This document shows positions 54,211 through 62,821 of a stretch of DNA of 64,000 nt, one piece after another. Source of the DNA: Thalassospira sp. MCCC 1A01428 (GTDB taxonomy: Bacteria; Pseudomonadota; Alphaproteobacteria; Rhodospirillales; Thalassospiraceae); the NCBI RefSeq assembly GCF_002115825.1, contig NZ_JFJZ01000024.1, forward strand, positions 1 through 64,000, given 5' to 3'. Both the position numbers and the translations under genes were made by a program. The notes below the pieces were generated by a model. The model made no database searches. It was given only the letters and a program-made list of their open reading frames with translations, and was not told the DNA's origin. Numbering within the stretch: position 1 is the first letter of the stretch; every line of letters starts with the position of its first letter.

Positions 54211-55407
54211 ATGACCAGCCCCGACGTCAGACGTAATGTAATTGTTCTAAGCCTGTGTGTCGCACTTTCTGCCAGTGCAATGTCGCTTCTTTTTACAGTT
54301 GCAGCAGTCATTGGTTATTCGTTGTCGCCTGACAAATCCCTGTCGACACTTCCGGTTTCTGCCACCATGATTGCAATGCTGATCACAACGGCACCGTCAG
54401 CCTTCATGATGAAAAAATATGGCCGCCGGATTGGGTTTTCAATTGGCTGTATGATCGGCATGTGCGGGGCTTTTTGTGGCATTGGCGCAGTTTATCTGGG
54501 TAATTTCTGGCTCATGTGCGCCGCAGGGGCGTTTATTGGATCGGCGAATGCCATTGCCATGCAATACCGCTTTGCAGCAGCCGAGGCTGCTCCAGCGGAA
54601 TTTCGCTCTCGCGCCATTTCGCTTACAATGCTGGGTGGAGTATTAGCAGCATTTATCGGGCCTAATCTGGCCAGTCATGCCCGCAACTGGATCGATACAG
54701 TGCCCTTTATGGGGACATTTGTGGCCCTGTTTGGTTTGCAATTGTTGCTGATGCTGGCAATTGCCCAATTGCGTCTGCCCGAAACCCATAAAAAAATCCA
54801 CACTGAGCCCGCGCGTCCCCTTGGTGAAATTTTGCGCGTACCCGGTGTTGTCGTGGCGATCATTGGTGCCGCCCTTGGCTATGCAGTTATGAGTTTTGTG
54901 ATGACGGCAACACCATTGGCTATTCTTGATTGTAACTATGCCTTTGGGGATGCCGCATTTATTATTCAGTGGCATGTCGTGGGCATGTATGCACCGGGCT
55001 TTGTGACGGGTAACCTTATTCGCCGTTTTGGTACATTGGCGATTATTCAGGTGGGGGCCGTTATTACACTGCTCTGTTTGCTTGTCGGGCTTTCCGGGAT
55101 TGGTTTACTGACGAATTTCTGGCCCGCACTGATTTTGCTTGGCATTGGCTGGAATTTTATGTTTGTCGGGGCAACATCGCTTTTAACCGAAAATTACCGG
55201 CCATCCGAACAGGCTCGTATTCAGGCGATCAATGAATTTGTAGTGTTTGGGACGGTCGCGGTTGCGTCGCTGTCCGCCGGATCGATTTATGCCGGGGCAG
55301 GTTGGTCTGTTTTGTTGATGTCGGCGGCATTGCCTGTCGGGTTGGTGATGTTAATTGTGACGATATATGGCGTCTATAAACACAGCCTGAAAAGAAAAGC
55401 ACTGTAG
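54211..55407 (+). CDS. Major facilitator superfamily transporter
   Basis: This 398-aa protein has 12 predicted transmembrane helices. The MFS loop 2-3 motif is present in reduced form (MKKYGRRIGFSIG), with GGVLAAFIGPNLA in the first half and a central cytoplasmic loop (LRLPETHKKIHTEPARP). It most resembles drug/sugar-exporter-type MFS proteins. The ATG at 54211 follows CAGGGAAA; an in-frame start 135 bp upstream would add a basic, non-hydrophobic extension. The substrate is unknown. Confidence 0.88.
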   Translation: MTSPDVRRNVIVLSLCVALSASAMSLLFTVAAVIGYSLSPDKSLSTLPVSATMIAMLITTAPSAFMMKKYGRRIGFSIGCMIGMCGAFCGIGAVYLGNFWLMCAAGAFIGSANAIAMQYRFAAAEAAPAEFRSRAISLTMLGGVLAAFIGPNLASHARNWIDTVPFMGTFVALFGLQLLLMLAIAQLRLPETHKKIHTEPARPLGEILRVPGVVVAIIGAALGYAVMSFVMTATPLAILDCNYAFGDAAFIIQWHVVGMYAPGFVTGNLIRRFGTLAIIQVGAVITLLCLLVGLSGIGLLTNFWPALILLGIGWNFMFVGATSLLTENYRPSEQARIQAINEFVVFGTVAVASLSAGSIYAGAGWSVLLMSAALPVGLVMLIVTIYGVYKHSLKRKAL

Positions 55408-55419
55408 GTCAGTGAAAAC

Positions 55420-55447
55420 GCAACCACCCCGTTGTCGGGGTGGTTGC
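55420..55447. terminator. Bidirectional terminator between MFS and chemoreceptor genes
   Basis: GCAACCACCCC pairs with GGGGTGGTTGC around GTTGTC. It lies between two convergent genes. T runs are short on both sides, so efficiency may be moderate. Confidence 0.65.
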
Positions 55448-55467
55448 GGATTGCTCACGCAAATGGC

Positions 55468-56748
55468 TCAGGTACGGATTGATCGCAAGAATTCGGCAAC
55501 CTGGTCTCGCAATTTGTCGCCATTTTTTGCCAGTTCAGATGTTTCCGCCTGAACACGGCCAGCAGCACGGCCGGTTTCGTCGGCTGCCTGGGTTACTGCG
55601 TGAATGTTTGCTTGTGCGGCCTCTGTGCTGTGGGCCGCCTGTTGGACGCTGGCTGAAATTTCCCGGGTTGCGGCCCCTTGCTGTTCAATGGCTTCCGCAA
55701 TTGCTGCAGAAATTTCGTCAACTTCATTAATAGTTCGGGATATATTCTGGATAGCTTGAACCGAATTTTGGGTTTCGTCCTGAATTGCTTTAATCTGGTT
55801 TGCGATTTCTTCCGTTGCACGCGCCGTCTGTGTTGCCAGCGTTTTAACTTCCGAAGCAACCACGGCAAATCCTTTGCCTGCGTCACCAGCACGAGCTGCC
55901 TCGATTGTGGCGTTCAGGGCCAAAAGGTTGGTTTGGCCGGCGATATCGTTGATCAGTTTGACCACGTCGCCAATTTTTTGGGCTGCAACTGCCAGACCTT
56001 CAATTTTGCTGTTGGTTTCCTGGGCCTCGGAAACCGCCGTGGTGATGATACGGGATGATTGATTAACGCGTTTGCTGATATCGTTAATGGACGAAGACAA
56101 TTCTTCGGTAGCCGAAGCTACAGATTGCACATTTTGGGTGGTTTCACTGGAAGCCGAGGCAACAACGTCGCACAGACTGGTGGTTTCTGTGGCGGTAGAT
56201 GTTAGCGAGTGCGCGGCTTTGTCGAGCGTGCCAGCAGATGTCGAAACGGCTTCGACCAGTTTTCCAACCGATGCCTCGAAACTGTTGGCCATTTTCTGGC
56301 GCATTTCCTCACGTTCAGCTTCGGCTCGTTTACTGTCATGAACATCAACAAGTGATCCGCAGGCGCGACGCGGCACACCATTTGCGTCTTTGGTGGTTCC
56401 GCCAGTTGCCCGGAACCAGCGATAAGACCCGTTTTTAACCTTTAGACGATACAGAACATCATATGTTTTGCCGGTTTCAAGCGCATTGGTGAATGCCGCG
56501 AAAGTTGGGGCAACATCTTCCGGATGCAGGCGGTCCGACCAGGATTGCACAACATTGGGGAATTCTTTTTCGCTGTCAAAACCGCACAAACGGCGAAATT
56601 CAGGTGTCCATGTCCATTTGGACTTGGCATGCATGGCATCGCCATTGTGAAGGATCGCGTCCCACAACCCGACCCCGGAGTGACGCGACAAAATTTCAAG
56701 CCATTCGATTTTTTCGGCTATTTCGGGTGAAGGTTTAAAAAACGCCAT
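55468..56748 (-). CDS. Soluble methyl-accepting chemotaxis protein with PAS sensor
   Basis: This 426-aa protein has an N-terminal PAS/PAC domain (about residues 20-145; WTPEFRRLCGF ... YRLKVKNGSYRWFRATGG; GSLVDVHDSKRAE) and a full MA signalling domain with the hairpin tip INDIAGQTNLLALNATIEAARAGDAGKGFAVVASEVKTLA. No transmembrane segment is visible, so it should form cytosolic or array-associated clusters with CheA/CheW. The ATG at 56748 is chosen; an in-frame start 24 bp upstream is possible. A likely promoter lies at 56818-56848. Confidence 0.92.
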   Translation of the reverse strand: MAFFKPSPEIAEKIEWLEILSRHSGVGLWDAILHNGDAMHAKSKWTWTPEFRRLCGFDSEKEFPNVVQSWSDRLHPEDVAPTFAAFTNALETGKTYDVLYRLKVKNGSYRWFRATGGTTKDANGVPRRACGSLVDVHDSKRAEAEREEMRQKMANSFEASVGKLVEAVSTSAGTLDKAAHSLTSTATETTSLCDVVASASSETTQNVQSVASATEELSSSINDISKRVNQSSRIITTAVSEAQETNSKIEGLAVAAQKIGDVVKLINDIAGQTNLLALNATIEAARAGDAGKGFAVVASEVKTLATQTARATEEIANQIKAIQDETQNSVQAIQNISRTINEVDEISAAIAEAIEQQGAATREISASVQQAAHSTEAAQANIHAVTQAADETGRAAGRVQAETSELAKNGDKLRDQVAEFLRSIRT

Positions 56749-56817
56749 GCGACACACTTTCTGAACTTGCAACAGCTTTTGGGAACCACAGTTTTGATAT
56801 GCTCAAAAGTAGTGGAA

Positions 56818-56848
56818 ATTATACTTTTGGCACATAAATACTGATCAA
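56818..56848 (-). promoter_or_regulatory. Candidate promoter for the soluble chemoreceptor gene
   Basis: On the reverse strand TTGATC (56843-56848) and a perfect TATAAT (56818-56823) are separated by 19 bp, 70 bp before the ATG. TCAAAAGT occurs twice nearby (about 56803 and 56844) and once inverted between them, and may be a regulator site. Confidence 0.4.
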
Positions 56849-56923
56849 AAGTTGTTCAAGGTATTTGTGCACATTTAAATCTTTTTCCTGCCGCCACGAA
56901 CGGGCATGGGCGCCTGGTGCGTG

Positions 56924-57598
56924 TTAACGTCCCATCATAATTTGCAAGGCGTGTGATCGAAATTCGCGGTTATACAGGACAATGGTCACCCAGCTAGAGC
57001 CAATGATAAACGCAACGGGATGGTAAAACCACGCAAGGGCAGACAGCGCAAAAAAATAGGATCGGATGCCTCGGTTGAAATTGTGGGCGGACATCATGCT
57101 CATGCGGGCGGCCTGGGCGGCGACATGGGCACCTTTGGCGTGTGACGGGTCGGGTGCCGCGCCAATCAGGATTGAACAATAATTTGACAGGCGAAAGGCC
57201 CAGGTGAATTTAAAGAACGCATAGATAAAGATCAGCATTAAAAATACGACCTTGCAATTCCATAACATGGCCGACGATGGTGCCGCATAGGGCAGGGCAG
57301 AAATCAGTTCGATGCCTTCTTTGCTATAACCCAGAAGTGCACCCAGACCGACCAGAACCAGAATGGTCGTTGATGAAAAGAAGCTGATTGCCGTAATAAG
57401 GTTTCCGGCAATGGCCGTATCAATCATGCGCAGGTTTCGCTGCAACATTTGTTCCATCCAGCGATGGCGGTTTCGGGCCATCAGGGCCGAAATGCTTTTA
57501 CGTCGACGGGAACTGCTATCGGCATAAAATGTATATCCGGTCCACCAGCATAATGCCCAAATCAGTGCCAGCACGTCATGCAATGTTGTCGTTGCCAT
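56924..57598 (-). CDS. DUF599 family membrane protein
   Basis: This 224-aa protein has about four transmembrane helices and DUF599 features: an early WWTGYTFYADSSSRR segment, MARNRHRWMEQMLQRNLRMIDTAIAGNL, and KFTWAFRLSNYCSILIGAAP with a later HNFNRGIRSYFFALSALAWF. The family is widespread in proteobacteria and has no established function. It is monocistronic. Confidence 0.85.
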   Translation of the reverse strand: MATTTLHDVLALIWALCWWTGYTFYADSSSRRRKSISALMARNRHRWMEQMLQRNLRMIDTAIAGNLITAISFFSSTTILVLVGLGALLGYSKEGIELISALPYAAPSSAMLWNCKVVFLMLIFIYAFFKFTWAFRLSNYCSILIGAAPDPSHAKGAHVAAQAARMSMMSAHNFNRGIRSYFFALSALAWFYHPVAFIIGSSWVTIVLYNREFRSHALQIMMGR

Positions 57599-57806
57599 TG
57601 ATTTTGTATCCCCTGATCTTTGTGGCGCATTATAGCATTACCCCGACACATTGCCCGATGTGTTTGTTCTCGCGGTTATGGGCAATTCCATTTATATTAT
57701 TGACTTGATCCTTGCGACGAAGATTTGGTGAAATAATTGGCCGATGGGTTGTTTTCTGGCCGGATTAAGAGTATCAGCGGCGCAAATTTAACGGAGTTAA
57801 AGCCCC

Positions 57807-58304
57807 ATGAGCGACCTTGATAACGACTTTGGCGATGAAGACCTCGAATTGGCCGAGTTTGAAGCCCATACCGAAACCCTGATTAATGAAGGTCGCAGCA
57901 CCGAAGACGTGTTTGAATTTGTTGGGTATATGAATATCAACGAAGTCGGCACGCATATGATCGCCGCCGAAATGGTGCTTGGCGAGGATGAAATCGATCA
58001 GATGAGCAAGACCTTGCGTCAGCTTGATGTCGATTTGAAACCTTTAGGCGAGCTTACCGGTGGTCTTAAGGGGGGCGAAGATGTCAAACGGGCACTTGCA
58101 GCCCTGTTTTTGGAACTGGTGGAGCTGTGCGAGCTGGATGACGATGACGAAGATGCTGGCGAACTGAGCGAAGAAGCCTTGTTGTTGCTGAACTTTATCA
58201 AACGGTTTAATCCGCAAATGCGCCGTTTGACGGTCGCACTGACTGACACAGATGATGACGATGTTTCGTGTGAATATGAAGTCGCCAATTGGGAAGCGTT
58301 ATAA
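57807..58304 (+). CDS. Highly acidic protein, function unknown
   Basis: This 165-aa protein is very rich in Asp and Glu, with runs such as DDDDEDAGE and DTDDDD, and has few basic residues. It has no signal peptide or membrane segment. The middle part (residues 50-150) looks helical, with leucine-rich stretches (ALAALFLELVELCEL; EEALLLLNFIKRFNP). I do not recognise a family. The ATG has AAAGCCCC rather than a canonical ribosome site upstream, but codon usage and the following strong terminator support a real gene. Confidence 0.7.
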   Translation: MSDLDNDFGDEDLELAEFEAHTETLINEGRSTEDVFEFVGYMNINEVGTHMIAAEMVLGEDEIDQMSKTLRQLDVDLKPLGELTGGLKGGEDVKRALAALFLELVELCELDDDDEDAGELSEEALLLLNFIKRFNPQMRRLTVALTDTDDDDVSCEYEVANWEAL

Positions 58305-58345
58305 TCGCTGACAGCTTGCGCGATAGTCATAAATTAGCTACGCAC

Positions 58346-58383
58346 AATGGCGGCATGTTTTGGCATGCTGCCATTTTTGTTTA
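58346..58383 (+). terminator. Rho-independent terminator after the acidic-protein gene
   Basis: AATGGCGGCATG pairs with CATGCTGCCATT (one G-U pair) around TTTTGG, followed by TTTTGTTT. It ends 25 bp before the start of the M23 peptidase gene. Confidence 0.85.
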
Positions 58384-58407
58384 TGGATTTATTTGCGGAG
58401 TTTCGGT

Positions 58408-59232
58408 GTGAGCCAAGGTGTTTCAATTTTCAGCACAACCGGTGACGACGACCTGGCCCAGGGAGAAGGCCGCCTGGCAACCTATTTGGCGCGGCAGGAA
58501 AAGGGCGAGGCACCGATACCCCAGGCAGCGTCTATTCTGCGCTGGATTAATGATAACCAGGCCGGTTTTGCGTCCGTTTTACAGCATGATCTGAAAACCT
58601 GCCGAAAAATTGTGTATGATTTTAGCACTAATGGCGATGTTGTTATCGGTGGGACCAGTGACCCGGCCCGTCAGACGGATGTGATGTTTGCCCAAATGGC
58701 GGCTGCCAATGCCCCGGTTGGTGTGGGGCGTTACCGCGAGGACCGCATTTGTTATCAGTCGCCACAGTTTAAAACCGGGGGCGAAGCCCGAAGCCAGCAT
58801 TTAGGTATTGATTTGTTTCTGGCAGCCGGCACGCCGGTTTACATGCCGCTAGATGGTGTGGTTCACAGTTTCGCCGATAATAATTTACCGCTGGATTATG
58901 GCCCGACCATTATCATGGAGCATAACCCCACACCGGGCATTACGTTCTGGACGTTATATGGCCATTTAAGCCGGGACTCTTTAAGTGGGCTTGCGGTAGG
59001 TAAAGCATTTGCAAAAGGCGAGGAATTGTGCCGGTTTGGCGATTACCCGATTAATGGTGACTGGGTTCCGCACCTGCATTTTCAAATTATTTTTGATCTG
59101 CTGGGTAAACATGGCGATTATTTTGGGGCGGCCAAGCCATCGCAGTGGGAGGTGTGGGAAGCTATTTGTCCCAACCCCAATCTGATTTTGCAAATGCCGG
59201 AAAATGTTACCGCCAGCCGGGATGGTATTTGA
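58408..59232 (+). CDS. M23 family metallopeptidase (LytM-type)
   Basis: This 274-aa protein has the LytM zinc motifs HLGIDLFLAAGTPVYMPLDGVVHSF (H-x3-D) and HLHFQ near the C-terminus. These hydrolyse peptidoglycan cross-bridges, or in degenerate members only bind them. The motifs are intact here. Unusually there is no evident signal peptide, so a cytosolic role, or a form not exported by Sec, is possible. The GTG at 58408 has GGAG 6 nt upstream and is preferred to a TTG 48 bp earlier that lies in the terminator. It is followed after 1 nt by the DUF1491 gene. Confidence 0.8.
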   Translation: MSQGVSIFSTTGDDDLAQGEGRLATYLARQEKGEAPIPQAASILRWINDNQAGFASVLQHDLKTCRKIVYDFSTNGDVVIGGTSDPARQTDVMFAQMAAANAPVGVGRYREDRICYQSPQFKTGGEARSQHLGIDLFLAAGTPVYMPLDGVVHSFADNNLPLDYGPTIIMEHNPTPGITFWTLYGHLSRDSLSGLAVGKAFAKGEELCRFGDYPINGDWVPHLHFQIIFDLLGKHGDYFGAAKPSQWEVWEAICPNPNLILQMPENVTASRDGI

Positions 59233-59233
59233 A

Positions 59234-59587
59234 ATGATGCCACCACGCTTGAAGGCGGGAATATGGGTACGGGGACAAATTGCAATTTGTCAGGCTCATA
59301 ATATTACAGCGATGGTCGTTCACAAGGGAAACGAGGATGCCGGTGCTGTTCTGGTCAAACTGAATCGTTTCGCCAAGGGCTGTTTCATCTATTCCCGCGT
59401 AACGACGATGGATGGTGATCAGGGCTGGATGCAAGTTATCGGGGGCAGCGACGGTGGGCGCGAAACAGAAATGCAATGCGATGAATATTGCCGCAAACAG
59501 GTTTCATTTGATCGCGATGTTTGGGTATTGGAAATCGAAGATCACAAATCGGCTTATGAACTTGATGCGCCGATTGTTGATTTTTAG
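59234..59587 (+). CDS. DUF1491 family protein
   Basis: This 117-aa protein has the DUF1491 pattern PPRLKAGIWVRGQIAICQAHNITAMVVHKGNEDAGAVLVKLNRF and the C-terminal DRDVWVLEIEDHKSAYELDAPIVDF. The family is small, cytosolic, mostly alphaproteobacterial and functionally uncharacterised. The ATG at 59234 begins 1 nt after the M23 stop, so the two are probably co-translated; an ATG three bases later is also possible. Confidence 0.88.
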   Translation: MMPPRLKAGIWVRGQIAICQAHNITAMVVHKGNEDAGAVLVKLNRFAKGCFIYSRVTTMDGDQGWMQVIGGSDGGRETEMQCDEYCRKQVSFDRDVWVLEIEDHKSAYELDAPIVDF

Positions 59588-59795
59588 GGCATTAACGTTT
59601 TGTGTGCGCTTTAGCCAATAGTTGTCAGCGATAAACCGTCTTAATTTGGCAAATGCCGGTTTCGTAGCCTCAGGTGCGCAAGGTCCCATGTTACAAAAAA
59701 GGCACCAGACTTCACGATAAAAGCTGCCAATAAGCGGACTTATTTTAACAATTCAACAAAACTTGCACGATATTTAGTGGATTTTTTGCATAAAA

Positions 59796-59823
59796 AAAGG
59801 CCTGCAACGCATTGCAGGCCTTT
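59796..59823 (-). terminator. Rho-independent terminator after the parvulin gene
   Basis: AAAGGCCTGCAA pairs with TTGCAGGCCTTT around CGCA; on the reverse strand a run of T bases follows. It lies 18 bp beyond the gene. Confidence 0.88.
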
Positions 59824-59841
59824 GATTTTGATCGTGCCAGA

Positions 59842-60162
59842 TTAGGCAGTGCGCTGCAGGATGTGATAACCAAAATCGGTTTCAACAACGTCCGATACAG
59901 TACCAACTTCCATGTTGAAAGCGGCCTGATCAAATTCGGGAACCATCATGCCACGGCCAAAAAAGCCAAGGTCGCCGCCCTGCTGGCCGGACGGGCAATC
60001 AGAGTTTGCTTTGGCGAGGTCGGCAAAATCAGCGCCGTCATTGACCTGGGTTTTCAAATCCTGAATCTGGGTCAGGGCTTCTTCTTTGCTACGCGATGCG
60101 GTCGAGCGTGCCGAACCGGCATACATCAGCAAAATGTGCGAAGCGCGAACTTGTTCACTCAT
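59842..60162 (-). CDS. Parvulin-type peptidyl-prolyl isomerase (PpiC-like)
   Basis: This 106-aa protein consists of a single parvulin domain with RASHILLMYAGSA, DFADLAKANSDCPSGQQGGDLGFFGRGMMVPEFDQAAF and a terminal TDFGYHILQRT. It has no signal peptide, so it should be cytosolic like E. coli PpiC (93 aa). It speeds cis-trans isomerisation at proline bonds. AAAGGA lies 7 nt before the ATG at 60162; a longer in-frame opening upstream has no support. Confidence 0.93.
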   Translation of the reverse strand: MSEQVRASHILLMYAGSARSTASRSKEEALTQIQDLKTQVNDGADFADLAKANSDCPSGQQGGDLGFFGRGMMVPEFDQAAFNMEVGTVSDVVETDFGYHILQRTA

Positions 60163-60317
60163 GATTTTTCCTTTCGATCCGGCCGCCATAATGGTGCAAA
60201 TGGCCGGAAATCTGCAAAATTTCGAAATTATGGGAATTGCTATCAAGCACACTTTCCCATAAGCCTTGTGGCTTGTTACGACAAAATGACCTGTGATGAA
60301 AGAGAAGAGGCTCACAA

Positions 60318-61091
60318 ATGCTTGCTGTTGTTTCCCCGGCAAAGAAACTGGATTTTGAAACACCGGCACCGGAGATGCCCGTGAGTCAGCCGGTGTTTCT
60401 TGATGATGCCGTTGAACTGGTTCAGGTTGCGCAAAAAAAAACACGTCGCGACTTGATGAATTTAATGCACATTAGTGAAGATCTGGCGGAATTGAACGTG
60501 CAGCGTTTCGCGCATTTTTCAACACCCTTTACCCGCGATAACGCCAAGCCGGCGGTATATGCCTTTCGCGGTGATACCTATGTCGGACTCGATGCCGATA
60601 ACCTGACATCAGATGACCTGGACTGGGCAGGGGACCATTTTCGGATGCTTTCCGGTTTGTATGGTATCTTGAAACCACGCGACCTGATGCAGGCCTATCG
60701 GCTGGAAATGGGAACCCGGCTTGAAAATAATCGTGGCAAGAATCTATATGAATTCTGGGGTGATAAAATTGCGCGCCACATCAATGATATTACCCGTGAG
60801 CATAAAGACAGAACGTTGGTCAATCTCGCTTCGAACGAGTATTTTAAGGCCGTCAAGACCAAGCTGATCGAAGGGCCGGTGATTACACCGGTGTTTAAGG
60901 AAATTAAGGGGAATACTGCCAAGGTTATCGGTTTTTCAGCTAAGCGCGCCCGTGGTATGATGTCGCGCTATATGATAAAAAATCGTATTGAGGCCCCCGA
61001 AGACCTGAAATCCTTTGATATGGACGGGTATGTTTACCGCGATGATCTGACGCAGGGAAATGACTGGGTCTTTACGCGTACCCACGAATAG
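60318..61091 (+). CDS. yaaA: Peroxide stress protein YaaA
   Basis: This 257-aa protein has the DUF328/YaaA pattern: MLAVVSPAKKLDFETP at the start, PAVYAFRGDTYVGLDA, ILSGLYG-type segment RMLSGLYGILKPRDLMQAYRLEMGTRL and VNLASNEYFKAV. In E. coli YaaA lowers free iron during peroxide stress and has DNA-binding activity. The length matches the family (about 257 aa). It lies 48 bp before a co-directional gene and may share a transcript with it. Confidence 0.95.
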   Translation: MLAVVSPAKKLDFETPAPEMPVSQPVFLDDAVELVQVAQKKTRRDLMNLMHISEDLAELNVQRFAHFSTPFTRDNAKPAVYAFRGDTYVGLDADNLTSDDLDWAGDHFRMLSGLYGILKPRDLMQAYRLEMGTRLENNRGKNLYEFWGDKIARHINDITREHKDRTLVNLASNEYFKAVKTKLIEGPVITPVFKEIKGNTAKVIGFSAKRARGMMSRYMIKNRIEAPEDLKSFDMDGYVYRDDLTQGNDWVFTRTHE

Positions 61092-61139
61092 GGTAGTGCC
61101 CTTTTTTACACCCCATCCACAAACGAAGTGAGCGACCAG

Positions 61140-62204
61140 ATGAGCGATGATCATCTAGAGCAGCCCGACGATGAAAACCATATGCCGGAAGCCCACCCGT
61201 TTTCGGGTTATTTGCGGCAGTTTTTTCGCGGACCGGGCCGTTCTCGCAGTTTGACACGGGACGAGGCCTTCGATGCCTTTTCCATGGTGTTGCGTGACGA
61301 GGTGGATCCGATCCAGTTGGGTGCGTATCTTTTGATGCTGCGCTATCGCGGTGAAACCCCGGAAGAACTGGCCGGCATGATCGAGGCCGTGCGCACGATT
61401 GCGCGCCTGGAACCTGATGACAGCGATGTGCCGGCTGCGTGCCATCCATTGCTGGACTGGCCGTCTTACGCTGCAGGACGTACACGGGGCTTGCCGTGGT
61501 TTGTGCTCTCCGCATTGTTGCTGGCGCAAAACAAGGTGCCGGTCCTGATGCATGGTTATAATTCGCATCTGGTTAAAGGGGTTGGCACCGAAGCGGCGTT
61601 TAAGGCGTTAAAGTTGCCCATTGCGATGTCCGCCGAAGAAGCGCGATCAGATATTGAAACGCAGGGGATTGCCTATTTGCCCTTGCGCCATATTCATCCG
61701 AAATTACAGGAATTAATCGGTCTGCGCCCGCTGCTGGGGCTTCGCAGCCCGGTGAATACCCTGTTGCGCTTGTTAAACCCGTTACAGGCCAAGGCTGCTT
61801 TTTTAGGGGTGTTTCACCCGGCATTTCTGGATGTTCATCGTGAAACCGGAAAATTGCTGGCATTGCCGCGCATTGGTGTGATCAAGGGCGGCGGCGGCGA
61901 GGCGGAGCGCACCCCTTACAAACATGTTGATTTACGCTTGCTTGATAATGGCACGCTGAGCGATTTACGCTGGCCTGCGGCATTGGCACGCAGCGAAAAG
62001 CCCGAAGACGATACGCCTCCTGCCAAGATGGAGCATTTTTTAGGCGTGTGGCGCGGCGAGATCGAAGATACGGACGCCATTGCCAAGATCAAGGGCAGCG
62101 CCGCCATGGCGGCTTATCTGGCGGGCAGGGCGGATTATATTGACGAAGCGGAAAGCCTGGTTGAAGGATGGTGGGCAAATCGCAAGATCAAGCGTCAGCG
62201 TTAA
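61140..62204 (+). CDS. TrpD2/YbiB-like protein (anthranilate phosphoribosyltransferase-related)
   Basis: This 354-aa protein has the nucleoside-phosphorylase/TrpD fold: an N-terminal helical part (SLTRDEAFDAFSMVLRDEVDPIQLGAYLLMLRYRGETPEELAGMI), LMHGYNSHLVKGVGTEAAF, and RSPVNTLLRLLNPLQAKAAFLGVFHPAF. The PRPP-binding glycine motif of true TrpD is not evident, as in E. coli YbiB, which binds DNA non-specifically rather than making tryptophan. Function here is inferred only. A GTG at 61128 is an alternative start. A terminator follows at 62238. Confidence 0.82.
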   Translation: MSDDHLEQPDDENHMPEAHPFSGYLRQFFRGPGRSRSLTRDEAFDAFSMVLRDEVDPIQLGAYLLMLRYRGETPEELAGMIEAVRTIARLEPDDSDVPAACHPLLDWPSYAAGRTRGLPWFVLSALLLAQNKVPVLMHGYNSHLVKGVGTEAAFKALKLPIAMSAEEARSDIETQGIAYLPLRHIHPKLQELIGLRPLLGLRSPVNTLLRLLNPLQAKAAFLGVFHPAFLDVHRETGKLLALPRIGVIKGGGGEAERTPYKHVDLRLLDNGTLSDLRWPAALARSEKPEDDTPPAKMEHFLGVWRGEIEDTDAIAKIKGSAAMAAYLAGRADYIDEAESLVEGWWANRKIKRQR

Positions 62205-62237
62205 GTCGGCGGTAATTGGATATTCTGGTAAAATGAG

Positions 62238-62278
62238 AAAAGCAGGTGTGCGATTTTGTTCGCGCACCTGCTTTTTTA
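62238..62278. terminator. Terminator between TrpD2-like and DUF924 genes
   Basis: AAAGCAGGTGTGCG pairs with CGCGCACCTGCTTT around ATTTTGTT, followed by TTTATT. It lies between convergent genes and overlaps the DUF924 stop region. Confidence 0.82.
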
Positions 62279-62821
62279 TTAAAATGATGATCCTGGTTGT
62301 TGTAAAAATAGAATTTCTTCCGGCGAGGATGGCCGCCCCAGTATTTCATTGCGATGTGGATAACGGCCAAAACGGTCAATAATCTGCTTGTGACGTTTTT
62401 CAAAATCCAGATTGTTTTCCAGTCCCGGTTGATCAAACAGCGTCAGGGCAATGTCATGAATGGCTTCGGATTCCGAATGCATATAAGGCATATATAGAAA
62501 CAGCCTTTCTGATGCGGTTGTCAGTGCTGCATCAGCTTTTTGCAAGATAGCTTCCTGTGCCAGAACCAGCGCGAGTGTGTCGCAGGCAAAGGCCTCGGCC
62601 CGGTCGCGAAACATATTGCGGGAAAACTGGTCAAGAATGATGATTTCGGCCAGGCGTCCTCGTGCGGTTTCGCGCCAGTAATAAAGCTCGCCAATTCGCG
62701 CTGCTGCATGAAAATCGGCAAAACGTTCGTCGATGTGGCGGTCAAGCGCGGTATCTTTTTCAAACCATTGTTTGGTGGTCAGTTCGTTGAACCAGAAATT
62801 TAAAATCTCGTCCGGATTCAT
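62279..62821 (-). CDS. DUF924 family protein
   Basis: This 180-aa helical protein matches DUF924: an opening ILNFWFNELTTKQWFEKDTALDRHIDERF, LAEIIILDQFSRNMFRDRAEAFACD, FLYMPYMHSE and DRFGRYPHRNEILGR. The family is predicted to have a TPR-like fold and has no assigned function. It overlaps the end of the cbiO-type gene by 4 bp (ATGA), suggesting a shared transcript, though the link to metal transport may be accidental. Confidence 0.9.
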   Translation of the reverse strand: MNPDEILNFWFNELTTKQWFEKDTALDRHIDERFADFHAAARIGELYYWRETARGRLAEIIILDQFSRNMFRDRAEAFACDTLALVLAQEAILQKADAALTTASERLFLYMPYMHSESEAIHDIALTLFDQPGLENNLDFEKRHKQIIDRFGRYPHRNEILGRPSSPEEILFLQQPGSSF

